Shown here one piece after another: positions 7,670-15,507 of a DNA stretch of 64,000 nucleotides. The notes beneath the pieces are model-generated. The model had not been told where the DNA came from. It made no database searches and saw nothing but the letters and a program-made list of their open reading frames with translations. The number at the start of each line of letters is the position of its first letter. Positions within the stretch are counted from its first letter, which is position 1. The position numbers were made by a program, and so were the translations under genes. The DNA is from VRUE01 sp963764365 (GTDB lineage Bacteria > Actinomycetota > Thermoleophilia > Solirubrobacterales > 70-9), in NCBI GenBank assembly GCA_963764365.1, contig CAVXSI010000020.1:248001-312000 (forward strand), read 5' to 3'.

Positions 7670-9352
7670 TCAGGCTACCGGCTCGGACTCGCGCGACGCG
7701 ACGGCTCTGCGGCTGCGGTGGTCGACCGCTTCGCGGATGTCGCGCAGCGGGCGGGCGCTGCGCACGTCGGGCGGCACGTCGAAGTTGTGCGGCTCCGGCG
7801 GCGAGAGCGCGAACCACTCGAGCGACTCGCCGCCCCAGGGGTCGGGGCCGGCCTCGGCGCCGCCCTCGCGGCTGAGGATCGCGTTGACCAGCGTCATCAG
7901 GATCCCCGCGGCGAGCACGAAGGCGCCGATCGTGGCGATCAGGTTGTAGACGTCGAGCCCCGCGCCGGCGAAGTACTTGTAGGCGTCGACGACCTGGCCC
8001 TGGACGCCGCCGGCGAGCAGCAGCGGCACGAAGGCGAGCAGCATCCCGACCGTCATCGTCCAGAAGGAGAACCGGCCCAGGGTCTCGCCCATCGTCCGCC
8101 CGGTCAGCTTCGGGAACCACCAGTGCAGGGCGGCGAAGCCGCCGAAGACGGCGCCGCCGACCAGCGCGAAGTGGGTCGCGGCGGTCGAGTCGGTGGTGTT
8201 CTTCAGGTCCCAAGCGGCGCCGACCAGCGACTGCTGGATCTCGGCGGCGAGGCCGATCGCGATCGAGGCGATCGCCCCGGCGGCGAACAGCAGCGGCGCC
8301 CGCATCCGCAGCGTGCCGCCGCTGAGCGTCGCGATCAGGTTGAAGAAGACGAGGCCGAAGGGGACGATCAGCGCCAGCGACATCAGCATCGCGAAGTACA
8401 TCCAGCCGAGCCCGATCGGCGCGGTCAGCATGTTCTGCATCCAGGCCAGCGTGCCGAGCAGCGCGATCGCGGCCAGCGAGCCGATCGTCGCGCCGCGGTT
8501 GAACAGCGGCTTGCGCGCCATCGCCGGGACGATTTCGGCGATCGCGCCGAGGGCGAAGACCAGGAGCAGCATGTACATGCCGGTGAAGAAGATCCAGCTG
8601 AGGTGCTCCCAGAGCAGCGGCGCGCCGCCGGAGCCGTCGGCGAAGAAGATGCCGTCGAAGTTGCGGTCGATCAGCAGCATCGTGATCGCCGCCAGCATCA
8701 CGGCGCCGCAGACGATCGTCAGCCAGGAGCCGATCGCCGCCGCCCAGGCGAAGACAGGCAGCCGCCGCCAGGCCATCCCGGGGGCGCGCAGCTTGCGCAG
8801 CGTCGCCACCAGGTCGATCGCGATCAGCACGAAGCCGAGCGTCGCCAGGCCGGCCGAGGCGCACCAGGCGTCGACGCCGTTGTCGGGCAGGAAGGCGATC
8901 CCCGAGAGCGGCGAGAGCGGGTTGACTCCGGCCTCGGTCGGGGTGTAGAGGAAGCCGGTGTAGAGGATCGCGGCGCCGGCCAGGTAGAGCCAGAGGCCGG
9001 TCTGGCCGAGTCGCGGCAGGGCGGTGCCGCGGGCGCCGATCTGCAGCGGCGCCACGTAGTAGAAGAGGCCGATGGCGAGCGGGATCGCGAAGAGGAAGAT
9101 CGCCGTCGCGCCGTAAAGCGACAGCATCCGGTTGAAGTTGACCGGGGTGAGGAAGGTGTTCTCGGGGATCGCCAGCTGCAGCCGCATCAGCAGCAGCTCG
9201 ATCAGCGCCAGGAAGAGGAAGCCGAGGGCGGCGACGATCATCACCCGGCCGACGTCCTTGTGGTCGGCGCTGGTCGCCAGCTGCACCCAGCGGGGGCGGC
9301 GCGGCGGGAAGCCGTCGACGACCAACTCGGGGCGCTTGGCCGGGGCGCTCAT
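7670..9352 (-). CDS. COX1-like heme-copper oxidase subunit I homologue lacking metal ligands
   Basis: The 560 residues align along the whole length with aa3 oxidase subunit I (ADHKDVGR, IPLAIGLFYYVAPLQIGAR, RAPGMAWRRLPVFAW, ARKPLFN, WWFPKLTGR), with about twelve helices. The cofactor positions, however, are changed. The low-spin heme His of MHGT is Tyr80 (SLYGATAIF). GHPEVY, with the CuB His and the cross-linked Tyr, reads FTGMYM (256-261). The CuB His-His pair is Gln306-Asn307 (AWMQNML). In helix X the high-spin heme His aligns with Ala392, and only His394 remains. The open frame, good codon use and intact operon argue against simple decay. ATG 9352 overlaps the COX2-like stop (ATGA). Oxygen reduction by this protein is not expected; its actual role is unknown. 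Confidence 0.88.
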   Translation of the reverse strand: MSAPAKRPELVVDGFPPRRPRWVQLATSADHKDVGRVMIVAALGFLFLALIELLLMRLQLAIPENTFLTPVNFNRMLSLYGATAIFLFAIPLAIGLFYYVAPLQIGARGTALPRLGQTGLWLYLAGAAILYTGFLYTPTEAGVNPLSPLSGIAFLPDNGVDAWCASAGLATLGFVLIAIDLVATLRKLRAPGMAWRRLPVFAWAAAIGSWLTIVCGAVMLAAITMLLIDRNFDGIFFADGSGGAPLLWEHLSWIFFTGMYMLLLVFALGAIAEIVPAMARKPLFNRGATIGSLAAIALLGTLAWMQNMLTAPIGLGWMYFAMLMSLALIVPFGLVFFNLIATLSGGTLRMRAPLLFAAGAIASIAIGLAAEIQQSLVGAAWDLKNTTDSTAATHFALVGGAVFGGFAALHWWFPKLTGRTMGETLGRFSFWTMTVGMLLAFVPLLLAGGVQGQVVDAYKYFAGAGLDVYNLIATIGAFVLAAGILMTLVNAILSREGGAEAGPDPWGGESLEWFALSPPEPHNFDVPPDVRSARPLRDIREAVDHRSRRAVASRESEPVA

Positions 9353-10047
9353 GGCGTTTCCCCGTTTTCGATCAGGCCGACGACCCGGTCCTGGGCCGCC
9401 TGGATCTCGCTCTTCTGCCGCTCGACGAAGGCTTCGTAGGCGGCCGGCGAGACGACTTCGACCTCGGTTCGCATCGCCGCGTAGGCCTGCCCGGAGAGGG
9501 TCGCGGCTCCTCCGTAGTAGGTCCCTTCTTCTTCGGCGACGAAGTCGACGCTGTTGGTCTTGCCCGGCACCGCGTCGGCCTTGGCGGCGAGGTCGGGGAC
9601 GTTCCAGGTGTGGATCACGTCGGTCGAGACGACGTTCAGCTCGACCGCGGTGTCGACCGGGACGACGAGCTTGTAATAGGAGAAGGCGCCGTTCGGGTAC
9701 TGGTAGCGCCAGATCCACTGCTGGCCGGTGGTTTCGATCCGCAGCGGCTTGGAGTCGGCGGCCTGGAGGCCGGCCGGCCCAGTCGCGGTGGCCTCGCGCG
9801 CCTTGTCGGTGTAGACGATGCCCAGCACGAAGATCGCGGCGGCGAAGAGGGTGAGCGCAGCGCCGACCCGGAGCTGGACGCGGCGACCGCCGGTGACCTG
9901 GCGCGGCTCGGCGCCGCGCTCGGTCCGGTAGCGCCGCAGGGTGAAGGCGAGCGCGCCGAGGACGGCGACCACGAGGATGGCCGCGGCGACGAGGCCGATC
10001 CAAAGCAGCGTGTCGATCTGGCCCGTGCCGGGGGAGTGGGGACTCAA
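9349..10047 (-). CDS. COX2-like oxidase subunit II homologue lacking the CuA site
   Basis: The 232 residues have the subunit II plan: two helices (about 13-36 and 62-79) then a cupredoxin domain with WIWRYQYPNGAFSYYKLVVP and STDVIHTWNVPDL. In normal subunits the CuA centre uses this His plus CxExCxxxHxxM. Here His146 and Met192 remain but the loop reads GGAATLSGQAYAAM: Cys to Ala181, Glu to Thr183, Cys to Ser185, His to Tyr189. CuA cannot form. The start is TTG at 10047; an ATG just upstream opens only a four-codon frame (MAAL) whose stop overlaps it. First gene of the operon, coupled by ATGA to the COX1-like gene, which has also lost its ligands. Confidence 0.88.
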   Translation of the reverse strand: MSPHSPGTGQIDTLLWIGLVAAAILVVAVLGALAFTLRRYRTERGAEPRQVTGGRRVQLRVGAALTLFAAAIFVLGIVYTDKAREATATGPAGLQAADSKPLRIETTGQQWIWRYQYPNGAFSYYKLVVPVDTAVELNVVSTDVIHTWNVPDLAAKADAVPGKTNSVDFVAEEEGTYYGGAATLSGQAYAAMRTEVEVVSPAAYEAFVERQKSEIQAAQDRVVGLIENGETP

Positions 10048-10138
10048 AGCGCGGCCATTCTAATCACGCGGGGCGGCGCACTGCGGCCTGCGCGTCGGTC
10101 CGCCCGCCTCGCGACCTGCTCCTATACTCGCGGCCCTG

Positions 10139-11083
10139 ATGAGCAGGCGCTCCCGCCCATCACCGGCGCTGCGAAACGCCGCGCGCACCGGGGCGGCCGC
10201 CGCGATCGGCGCCGCGATCGCGGCGCCGCTGCTGCGCAAGCGCCTGCGCCTGCCCGCCGCGGTCACCGCCGCGGCCTGCGCCGGCGGCCCGCTCGGGCTG
10301 GCGGTCCTGCGGCCACGGTCGCGCCCCCGCGACGTCGCCATGTACGCGCTGCAGATGTGGGGCTTCACGATGGTCCACGAGCTCCCCTACGACAACCCGG
10401 AGCGGCTGCAGGCGCGGTTGAAGGTCCGCTACCCGATCGTTCTCGACCGCCTGATCGGCCTCGGCCGGCTGCCCAACGGGCGCCTGCAGCGCGGGCTCGC
10501 CGGGCTGGCCCAGGTGCGGCGGCTGAACCGGTTTCTCACCTGGGTGCACTGGCTCTGGTTCCTCGAGCCCTACGTATCCCTCGCCTACATCCTCTGGCGC
10601 CACCCCGAGCGCTTCCCGCGCGCCGCCCGGCGCCTGGCGGCGGTCTTCGACATCGGCTGCGCCGCCTACTTCGCCGTCCCGACCGCGCCGCCCTGGTGGG
10701 CATCCGAGCAGGGCGAGACCGGGGAGGAGGTGCGCCGGATCATGATCGACGTCGGCGAGGAAACCTGGAAGGGGGCCTGGCCGGCGATGTACGGCGCGCT
10801 CGGCGGCAACCCCTGGGCGGCGATGCCCTCGCTGCACTTCGCGACCTCGGTCACGGTGGCGATCGGCCTCTCCGAAACCGGCCGCGCCGCCGGCGCCGCC
10901 GGCTGGGCCTACGCGCTGACACTCGGCTTCGCCCTCGTCTACCTCGGCGAGCACTACGTCACCGACCTCGCCGCCGGCGCCGGCCTGGTCGCCGCGGTGC
11001 GTGGCGGGGAACCGCTCGCGGAGCCGCTCGTGCAGTCCGTCAACCGCCGCCTGCTCAGCTTGGAGCGCCTGGCGACCGGGTAG
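10139..11083 (+). CDS. PAP2-superfamily membrane phosphatase/phosphotransferase
   Basis: This 314-residue integral membrane protein has the PAP2 histidine motifs, AMPSLHFATS and GEHYVTDLAAG, that form the phosphate-transfer site in lipid phosphatases and inositol-phosphoceramide-synthase-like enzymes. The N-terminal basic region and the LNRFLTWVHWLWFLEPY segment resemble the Aur1-like branch. A -10-like TATACT lies 13 bases before the ATG. A flippase-like gene follows 10 bases downstream, suggesting a pair acting on a membrane lipid-phosphate. The substrate cannot be read from the sequence. Confidence 0.85.
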   Translation: MSRRSRPSPALRNAARTGAAAAIGAAIAAPLLRKRLRLPAAVTAAACAGGPLGLAVLRPRSRPRDVAMYALQMWGFTMVHELPYDNPERLQARLKVRYPIVLDRLIGLGRLPNGRLQRGLAGLAQVRRLNRFLTWVHWLWFLEPYVSLAYILWRHPERFPRAARRLAAVFDIGCAAYFAVPTAPPWWASEQGETGEEVRRIMIDVGEETWKGAWPAMYGALGGNPWAAMPSLHFATSVTVAIGLSETGRAAGAAGWAYALTLGFALVYLGEHYVTDLAAGAGLVAAVRGGEPLAEPLVQSVNRRLLSLERLATG

Positions 11084-11091
11084 CTTCCCAA

Positions 11092-11132
11092 GGGTGTCTC
11101 CCGAGGACCCGTGGGTGTCTCCCGAGGACCCG
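11092..11132 (+). repeat. 21-base tandem duplication at a start codon
   Basis: Two adjacent 21-base units (11092-11112 and 11113-11132) repeat the codons VSPEDP, so the protein begins VSPEDPW-VSPEDPP. The duplication also copies the GTG start, giving two possible starts 21 bases apart. Confidence 0.7.
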
Positions 11133-12248
11133 CCGAACGGCAACGGCGCCTTCGAACTGCCGCTGTTCACGCCGCGACGGGTGGCGCAGACGTTGCTCGT
11201 CGTGCTCATCGTGCTGGTCGGGATCTACTTCCTCTTCCCGAAGCTGGTCGGGCTCGGCGACTCGCTGAGCAAGCTGGGCGAAGCGGAGGCGGGCTGGATC
11301 GCCGTCGCGATCGGCTTCAACGTGGTCGCGATCGCCACCTACATCGCCCTGTTCAAGGCGGTGGTCGGCGGCGACGCGCTGCGCCTCACCTGGGGCGAGA
11401 CCTACGAGATCAACATGGCCGGGGTGGCGGCGACGCTGCTGTTCTCGGCGGCCGGGGCGGGGGGGATCGCGCTCACCTACTGGGCGCTGCGCAAGGCCGG
11501 CATGCGGCGCCGCGACGTCGGCCGACGGATGGTCGCCTTCCTCGCCCTGCACTACGTCTTCTACCCCCTCGCGCTGATCGTCTTCGGCGTGCTGCTGCGG
11601 ACCGGCGTCCTGCCCGGCAACCACTCGGTCGAGCTGACGGTGATCCCGGCGGCGGTCGCCGGCGCGCTGCTGATCGTCGGCGCGCTGGTCGCGCTGATCC
11701 CCGCCGACCTCAGCCGCCGCGTGACCCGCCACGCCCACGGCGAGCGGGCGCAGGCGATCGCCGCCAACATCGCCAGGGTGCCGGCGATGGTCGCCGAAGG
11801 GCTGCGCTTCACGCTCGGGCTGTTCGCCAGTCCCAAGCGGGGAGGCCTGGCGGTGATCGGCGCCGCCGGCTTCTGGGCGGCCAACATCGGCATCCTCTGG
11901 GCCTCCTTCCAGGCCTTCGGGGTCGAAGTCCCGATCGCGGTCGTCGTCCAGGGCTTCTTCCTCGGCATGGTCGCCAACCTGTTTCCGCTGGCGCCGGCCG
12001 GGGTCGGCGCGGTCGACGCCGGGATGATCGGCGCCTTCGTCCTCTTCGGGATCCCCGAGGAGACCGTCTTCCCGGCGATCCTGATCTACCGCCTGGTCGC
12101 CTTCTGGCTGCCGATCCCACCCGGGATCGTCGCCTTCTTCCAGCTCCGCAAGCGGGTCACGCAGTGGGAAGAGGAGGGGTTGCCGATCGATCGGGGCGAT
12201 CGGCCCCCGGCCAACCCCGACCGCGTCCCCGCCGGGACGTGCCGGTAG
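11094..12248 (+). CDS. Flippase-like membrane protein (lysyl-PG synthase/AglD TM domain family, UPF0104)
   Basis: About 384 residues with eight or so helices of the lysylphosphatidylglycerol synthetase transmembrane-domain family. Recognisable pieces are the GVAATLLFSAAGAGGIALTY segment, LPGNH, and NLFPLAPAGVGAVDAGMIGA followed by ILIYRLVAFWLPIPPG. Family members include glycolipid/lipid-phosphate flippases such as AglD relatives. GTG at 11094 is preferred because an earlier in-frame GTG would lie inside the PAP2 gene. The end of the gene overlaps a large inverted repeat. Pairing with the PAP2 gene suggests a lipid-linked intermediate. Confidence 0.82.
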   Translation: MSPEDPWVSPEDPPNGNGAFELPLFTPRRVAQTLLVVLIVLVGIYFLFPKLVGLGDSLSKLGEAEAGWIAVAIGFNVVAIATYIALFKAVVGGDALRLTWGETYEINMAGVAATLLFSAAGAGGIALTYWALRKAGMRRRDVGRRMVAFLALHYVFYPLALIVFGVLLRTGVLPGNHSVELTVIPAAVAGALLIVGALVALIPADLSRRVTRHAHGERAQAIAANIARVPAMVAEGLRFTLGLFASPKRGGLAVIGAAGFWAANIGILWASFQAFGVEVPIAVVVQGFFLGMVANLFPLAPAGVGAVDAGMIGAFVLFGIPEETVFPAILIYRLVAFWLPIPPGIVAFFQLRKRVTQWEEEGLPIDRGDRPPANPDRVPAGTCR

Positions 12249-12286
12249 TTAGCCACCGTAGTGGGCGGTGAATCACCGGCACGTCC
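12235..12286 (-). repeat. Conserved stem-loop element, copy 1
   Basis: Perfect 12-base arms GGACGTGCCGGT (12235-12246) and ACCGGCACGTCC (12275-12286) enclose a 28-base loop. A second copy at 18313-18366 matches in both the arms and the loop (shared loop words CTAACT, GCCCA and TTCA on the element strand). Copy 1 contains the stop codon of the flippase-like gene and precedes trxB. It may act as a terminator, processing site or mobile palindrome. Confidence 0.7.
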
Positions 12287-12335
12287 AGCGGCGCGTTACT
12301 ATACAAAGTGAAGTATTAGACTTCGGACGGCAGCT

Positions 12336-13346
12336 ATGGCAGAGAGAAAACGAGTCGAGAACGTGATCGTCGTCGGCGGCGGGCCGGCTGGCTACACCGC
12401 CGCCCTCTACACGGCGCGCGCCAACCTCAAGCCGCTCGTCTTCGAGGGCTTCCAGTGGGGCGGGCAGCTGCAGAACACGACCGACGTCGAGAACTACCCC
12501 GGCTACCCCGAGGGGATCATGGGGCCGGAGATGATGAACCAGTTCCGCGCCCAGGCCGAGCGCTTCGGCACCCGCTTCGTCACCGACGACGTCGACCGGG
12601 TCGAGCTCTCCGACGGCGGCGTGCAGAAGGTCTTCCTCGGCGACGAGGAGCACCGGGCGAAGACTGTGATCCTGGCGATGGGGGCCGAGCCACGGCGGCT
12701 CGGGATCCCCGGCGAGCTGGAGCTGAGCGGCAGCGGCGTCTCCACCTGCGGCGTCTGCGACGGCGCTTTCTTCAAGGACAAAAAGGTGATCGTGATCGGC
12801 GGCGGCGACTCGGCGATGGAGGACGCGATCTTCGTCTCCAAGTACGCGAGCGAGCTGACGATCGTCAACCGCCGCGACGAGTTCCGCGCCTCGGAGATCA
12901 TGCGCGAGCGCGCCGCGGAGCGGCCCAACATCGAGTTCAAGACCCCGTTCGTGCCGGAGCAGTTCGTCGGCGGGGACGGCGGCGGCAATCTCGACCATGT
13001 GCGGCTGCGCAACGCGGAGACCGGCGAGACCGAGGACTTCCAGACCGAAGGCGCCTTCGTCGCGATCGGCCACATCCCCCGATCGGAGGTCGTCGCCGGC
13101 CAGGTGAACACCGACGAGGACGGCTACATCCGCACCGAGCCGGGCTCGACCAGGACCAACCTGGGCGGCGTCTTCGCGGTCGGCGACGTCGTCGACCGCA
13201 CCTACCGCCAGGCGGTCACCGCCGCCGGCACCGGCTGCATGGGCGCCCTCGACGCCGAGTGGTTCCTGCGCGACACGCCGCCGCCGGCCGAGGCCGACTG
13301 GATGCCCGGCGGCGAGCCGACCGAGATCGCTCCCAAGGTCACCTGA
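12336..13346 (+). CDS. trxB: Thioredoxin reductase
   Basis: This 336-residue FAD/NADPH enzyme transfers electrons from NADPH to thioredoxin. Visible parts are the FAD dinucleotide fold IVVGGGPAGYTAALY (11-25), the redox pair C138-G-V-C141 in STCGVCDGAFF, the NADPH fold VIVIGGGDSAMEDA (151-164) and the C-terminal FAD motif GGVFAVGDVVD. Start ATG 12336. The C-terminal extension after LDAEWFL is about 25 residues longer than the E. coli enzyme. An AT-rich stretch with TACTATACA about 35-45 bases upstream is a possible promoter. A repeated 3' element follows the stop. Confidence 0.95.
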   Translation: MAERKRVENVIVVGGGPAGYTAALYTARANLKPLVFEGFQWGGQLQNTTDVENYPGYPEGIMGPEMMNQFRAQAERFGTRFVTDDVDRVELSDGGVQKVFLGDEEHRAKTVILAMGAEPRRLGIPGELELSGSGVSTCGVCDGAFFKDKKVIVIGGGDSAMEDAIFVSKYASELTIVNRRDEFRASEIMRERAAERPNIEFKTPFVPEQFVGGDGGGNLDHVRLRNAETGETEDFQTEGAFVAIGHIPRSEVVAGQVNTDEDGYIRTEPGSTRTNLGGVFAVGDVVDRTYRQAVTAAGTGCMGALDAEWFLRDTPPPAEADWMPGGEPTEIAPKVT

Positions 13347-13393
13347 CCGGCGCATATCGGCGTCCTCGGTCGCTCGCGTGCGGAGCACGCCAC
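13344..13393 (+). repeat. 3'-end repeat element family 2, copy A
   Basis: From the trxB stop onward the sequence matches elements at 21136 and 21761. The core GCGTCCTCGGTCGCTCGCGT is followed by the hairpin GCGTGC-GGA-GCACGC (13376-13390). It lies between convergent genes (trxB and the DUF1059 gene), a position suiting a transcription terminator or mRNA end stabiliser. Confidence 0.7.
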
Positions 13394-13428
13394 ACTCGCT
13401 CCTCCTTGATCTGCTTGGTCAGGCGGGC

Positions 13429-13653
13429 TTAGCCAGGGAGCGGCTCCTTCTTGCGGTCTCCCGGCGCGTAGGCGGACTCCGGCTCCAGCATCTGGCGGAT
13501 CTGCTCTCGCATCTCCGGCGTGTCCTCGTGACCGTGCACGGATTCGGCGTGCTGTGCGGCGGCGGCCACCACCTCGTTCTCTTCGCCGACGATCGTCAGC
13601 GTGCAGTTGCTCTCGCTCTCGAAACGGCGGCAGTCGGCCATGACTCGATCCAT
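13429..13653 (-). CDS. DUF1059 family small protein
   Basis: The 74 residues fit the DUF1059 family: the N-terminal MADCRRFESES-NCTLTIVGE segment, then EVVAAAAQHAESVHGHEDTP and the helical MREQIRQML. These are small soluble proteins of unknown function. ATG at 13653 is chosen because GAGGAG lies about eight bases upstream; the second Met (residue 5) is also possible. The tail APGDRKKEPLPG is charged and probably disordered. Confidence 0.8.
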   Translation of the reverse strand: MDRVMADCRRFESESNCTLTIVGEENEVVAAAAQHAESVHGHEDTPEMREQIRQMLEPESAYAPGDRKKEPLPG

Positions 13654-13744
13654 CGTGAACCTCCTCGGTAGGCGCGGGGCGGTAACCCACGGACCTACCC
13701 GGTCTACACCTCCGACGCGGTCGCGTCAAGCCACGCGTTGTCTC

Positions 13745-14227
13745 TCAGTCGACCAGCTTCTGAACCACGAAGCCGCGGACGCCTTTCGGGGTCTCGACCT
13801 CGACCGGCTTGCCGGGCTCGGTGCCGAGCAGGGCGCGGCCGATCGGGGACTCGGCGGAGAGGCGTCCCTCGCCGAGGTTCGCCTCGGTCGAGCCGACCAG
13901 GGTCCAGGTGTTGACGGTGCCGCTCGATTCGTCGAGCACCTCGGCGGTGCGGCCGAAGGCGAAGCTGTCGCCCGAATCGTCGGACTCGACGACGACCGCT
14001 TTGCGGAGGCGCTCGCGGAGGCGCTTGATCCGCGTCTCGAGGTGGGCCTGGTCGTCCTTGGCGATGTGGTACTCGGCGTTCTCCTTGAGGTCGCCGAGCT
14101 CGCGCGCGACCTTGATCCGCGCCGCCATCTCGGTCCGGCCGGGGCCTTCCAGCTGCTCGATCTCCTCGCGCAGGGCGGCGATCCCCTCCCCGGTGATCGG
14201 CTCCCCGCCCGCTTCGGGGCCACTCAT
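13745..14227 (-). CDS. greA: Transcription elongation factor GreA
   Basis: This 160-residue RNA polymerase secondary-channel factor stimulates transcript cleavage to rescue stalled complexes. The N-terminal coiled coil ends in the GreA tip LGDLKENAEYHIAKDDQAHL, which keeps the acidic Asp/Glu residues that coordinate Mg2+. The C-terminal FKBP-like domain has VGSTEANLGEGRLSAESPIG and GKPVEVETPKG. ATG 14227 is preferred for length and the AAGGGTGG upstream; an ATG six codons earlier is also in frame. Monocistronic, convergent with nothing essential. Confidence 0.95.
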   Translation of the reverse strand: MSGPEAGGEPITGEGIAALREEIEQLEGPGRTEMAARIKVARELGDLKENAEYHIAKDDQAHLETRIKRLRERLRKAVVVESDDSGDSFAFGRTAEVLDESSGTVNTWTLVGSTEANLGEGRLSAESPIGRALLGTEPGKPVEVETPKGVRGFVVQKLVD

Positions 14228-14304
14228 GTGCCCACCCTTGCACATGAGCCGACCGGCCGGCGATTCGGGTGGCGCGCCGCGGCTCGGAGGGTTGAGGGTC
14301 GGGC

Positions 14305-15507
14305 TCACGCTCCCTCCTCGTCCTCGGCCGCGGCGAGCAGCCGCGGCGCCGGTACATAGGCGTCGCCGAGCCTGCCGCGCAGCTCCTCGAGCAGGTTGAC
14401 GGCGCGGCGGGCGCCAATCAGGCCGGTGAGCTCGAGCGGGCCGAGCGGCCAGTTGAAGCCTTCGCGCATCGCCGTGTTGATGTCGGCCGGGCTGCCGATC
14501 TCCTCTTCCAGCGTGAAGGCACCCTCGTTGGCGATCTGGGCGATCAGTCGCAGCAGGATCTCCGCCGCCGCCGGGTCGACCTGGCGCAGCTCCCGGGTGT
14601 CGAGGGTCGGCGCCCGCACGCCGAGGTCGGGGTCGTCGGGCCGGTGGCGTCCCTCGCCGTAGCCGTAGAAGCCGCTGCCGCTCTTGCGTCCCAGCCGCCC
14701 TTCGGCCACCATCGCCTCCTGGATCGGGCTGGGGCGCCAGCGCTCGGGCTCGCCGCCCTGCTCGTAGAAGGAGCGCGCGACGCTGAGGTTGACGTCGAGG
14801 CCGATCAGGTCGAGCAGCTCGAACGGGCCCATCCGGAAGCCGCCGCCGATCCGGCAGACGCGGTCGATCGTCGCCGCGTCGGCGACCCCATCGGCGAGCA
14901 TCCGCAGCGACTCCAGCGAGAAGGGGCGGGCGAGGCGGTTGGCGAGGAAGCCGGGGCTGTCCTTGGCCCGGATCGGCGTCCGCCCCATCCGCTCGGCGAC
15001 GTCGCTCGTCGCATGTAGCGACCTGGCATCGGAGTACTCGGTCGCGATCACCTCGACCAGGCGCATCCGCGCCGGCGGGTTGAAGAAGTGCATGCCGACG
15101 ACGCGCTCGGGGTTGCCGACGCCGGCGCCGACGTCGGTCACCCGCAGCGAGGAGGTGTTGGTGGCGAGGATCGCGTCGTCGCGGCAGATGGCGCCGAGCG
15201 CGGCGAAGATCCGCTGCTTCAGCCGCAGGTCCTCCGGCGCCGCCTCGATCACCAGGTCGCATCCGTCGAGCTCCTCGACGGTCGCGGCCGGCGAGAGGCG
15301 CTCGCTCGCCGCTTCGGCCTCGTTCCGGTCCCAGCGACCGCCGGCGCCTTCGGCGAGGCTCTCGCCGACCTTCACCTGGGCCGCGGCCAGCGCCCCCTCG
15401 TCGGGGTCGTGAAGCAGCGTCTCGTAGCCGCCGAGGCAGGCGACCAGGGCGATCCCGGCTCCCATCGTGCCGGCGCCGACGATCCCGATCAGCTCGACCT
15501 CGCTCAA
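14305..15507 (-). CDS. 3-hydroxyacyl-CoA dehydrogenase
   Basis: This 400-residue protein has an N-terminal NAD-binding fold (VELIGIVGAGTMGAGIALV), the ATNTSSLRVTDVG and GMHFFNPPARMRLVEVI motifs with the catalytic His, KDSPGFLANR, and a duplicated C-terminal domain (GPFELLDLIGLDV and later GPLELTGLIG). It oxidises (S)-3-hydroxyacyl-CoA to 3-ketoacyl-CoA in beta-oxidation. Its ATG overlaps the enoyl-CoA hydratase stop by four bases. It is last in a minus-strand run of hydratase and dehydrogenases. Chain-length preference cannot be told. Confidence 0.92.
   Translation of the reverse strand: MSEVELIGIVGAGTMGAGIALVACLGGYETLLHDPDEGALAAAQVKVGESLAEGAGGRWDRNEAEAASERLSPAATVEELDGCDLVIEAAPEDLRLKQRIFAALGAICRDDAILATNTSSLRVTDVGAGVGNPERVVGMHFFNPPARMRLVEVIATEYSDARSLHATSDVAERMGRTPIRAKDSPGFLANRLARPFSLESLRMLADGVADAATIDRVCRIGGGFRMGPFELLDLIGLDVNLSVARSFYEQGGEPERWRPSPIQEAMVAEGRLGRKSGSGFYGYGEGRHRPDDPDLGVRAPTLDTRELRQVDPAAAEILLRLIAQIANEGAFTLEEEIGSPADINTAMREGFNWPLGPLELTGLIGARRAVNLLEELRGRLGDAYVPAPRLLAAAEDEEGA

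Noticed and set aside
8193..9439. Plus-strand frames opposite the COX1-like gene
   Set aside because: No coherent protein features; the minus strand shows a complete oxidase subunit I fold.
12455..13432. Arg-rich alternative frame within trxB
   Set aside because: TrxB motifs are in the other frame; this is a shadow.
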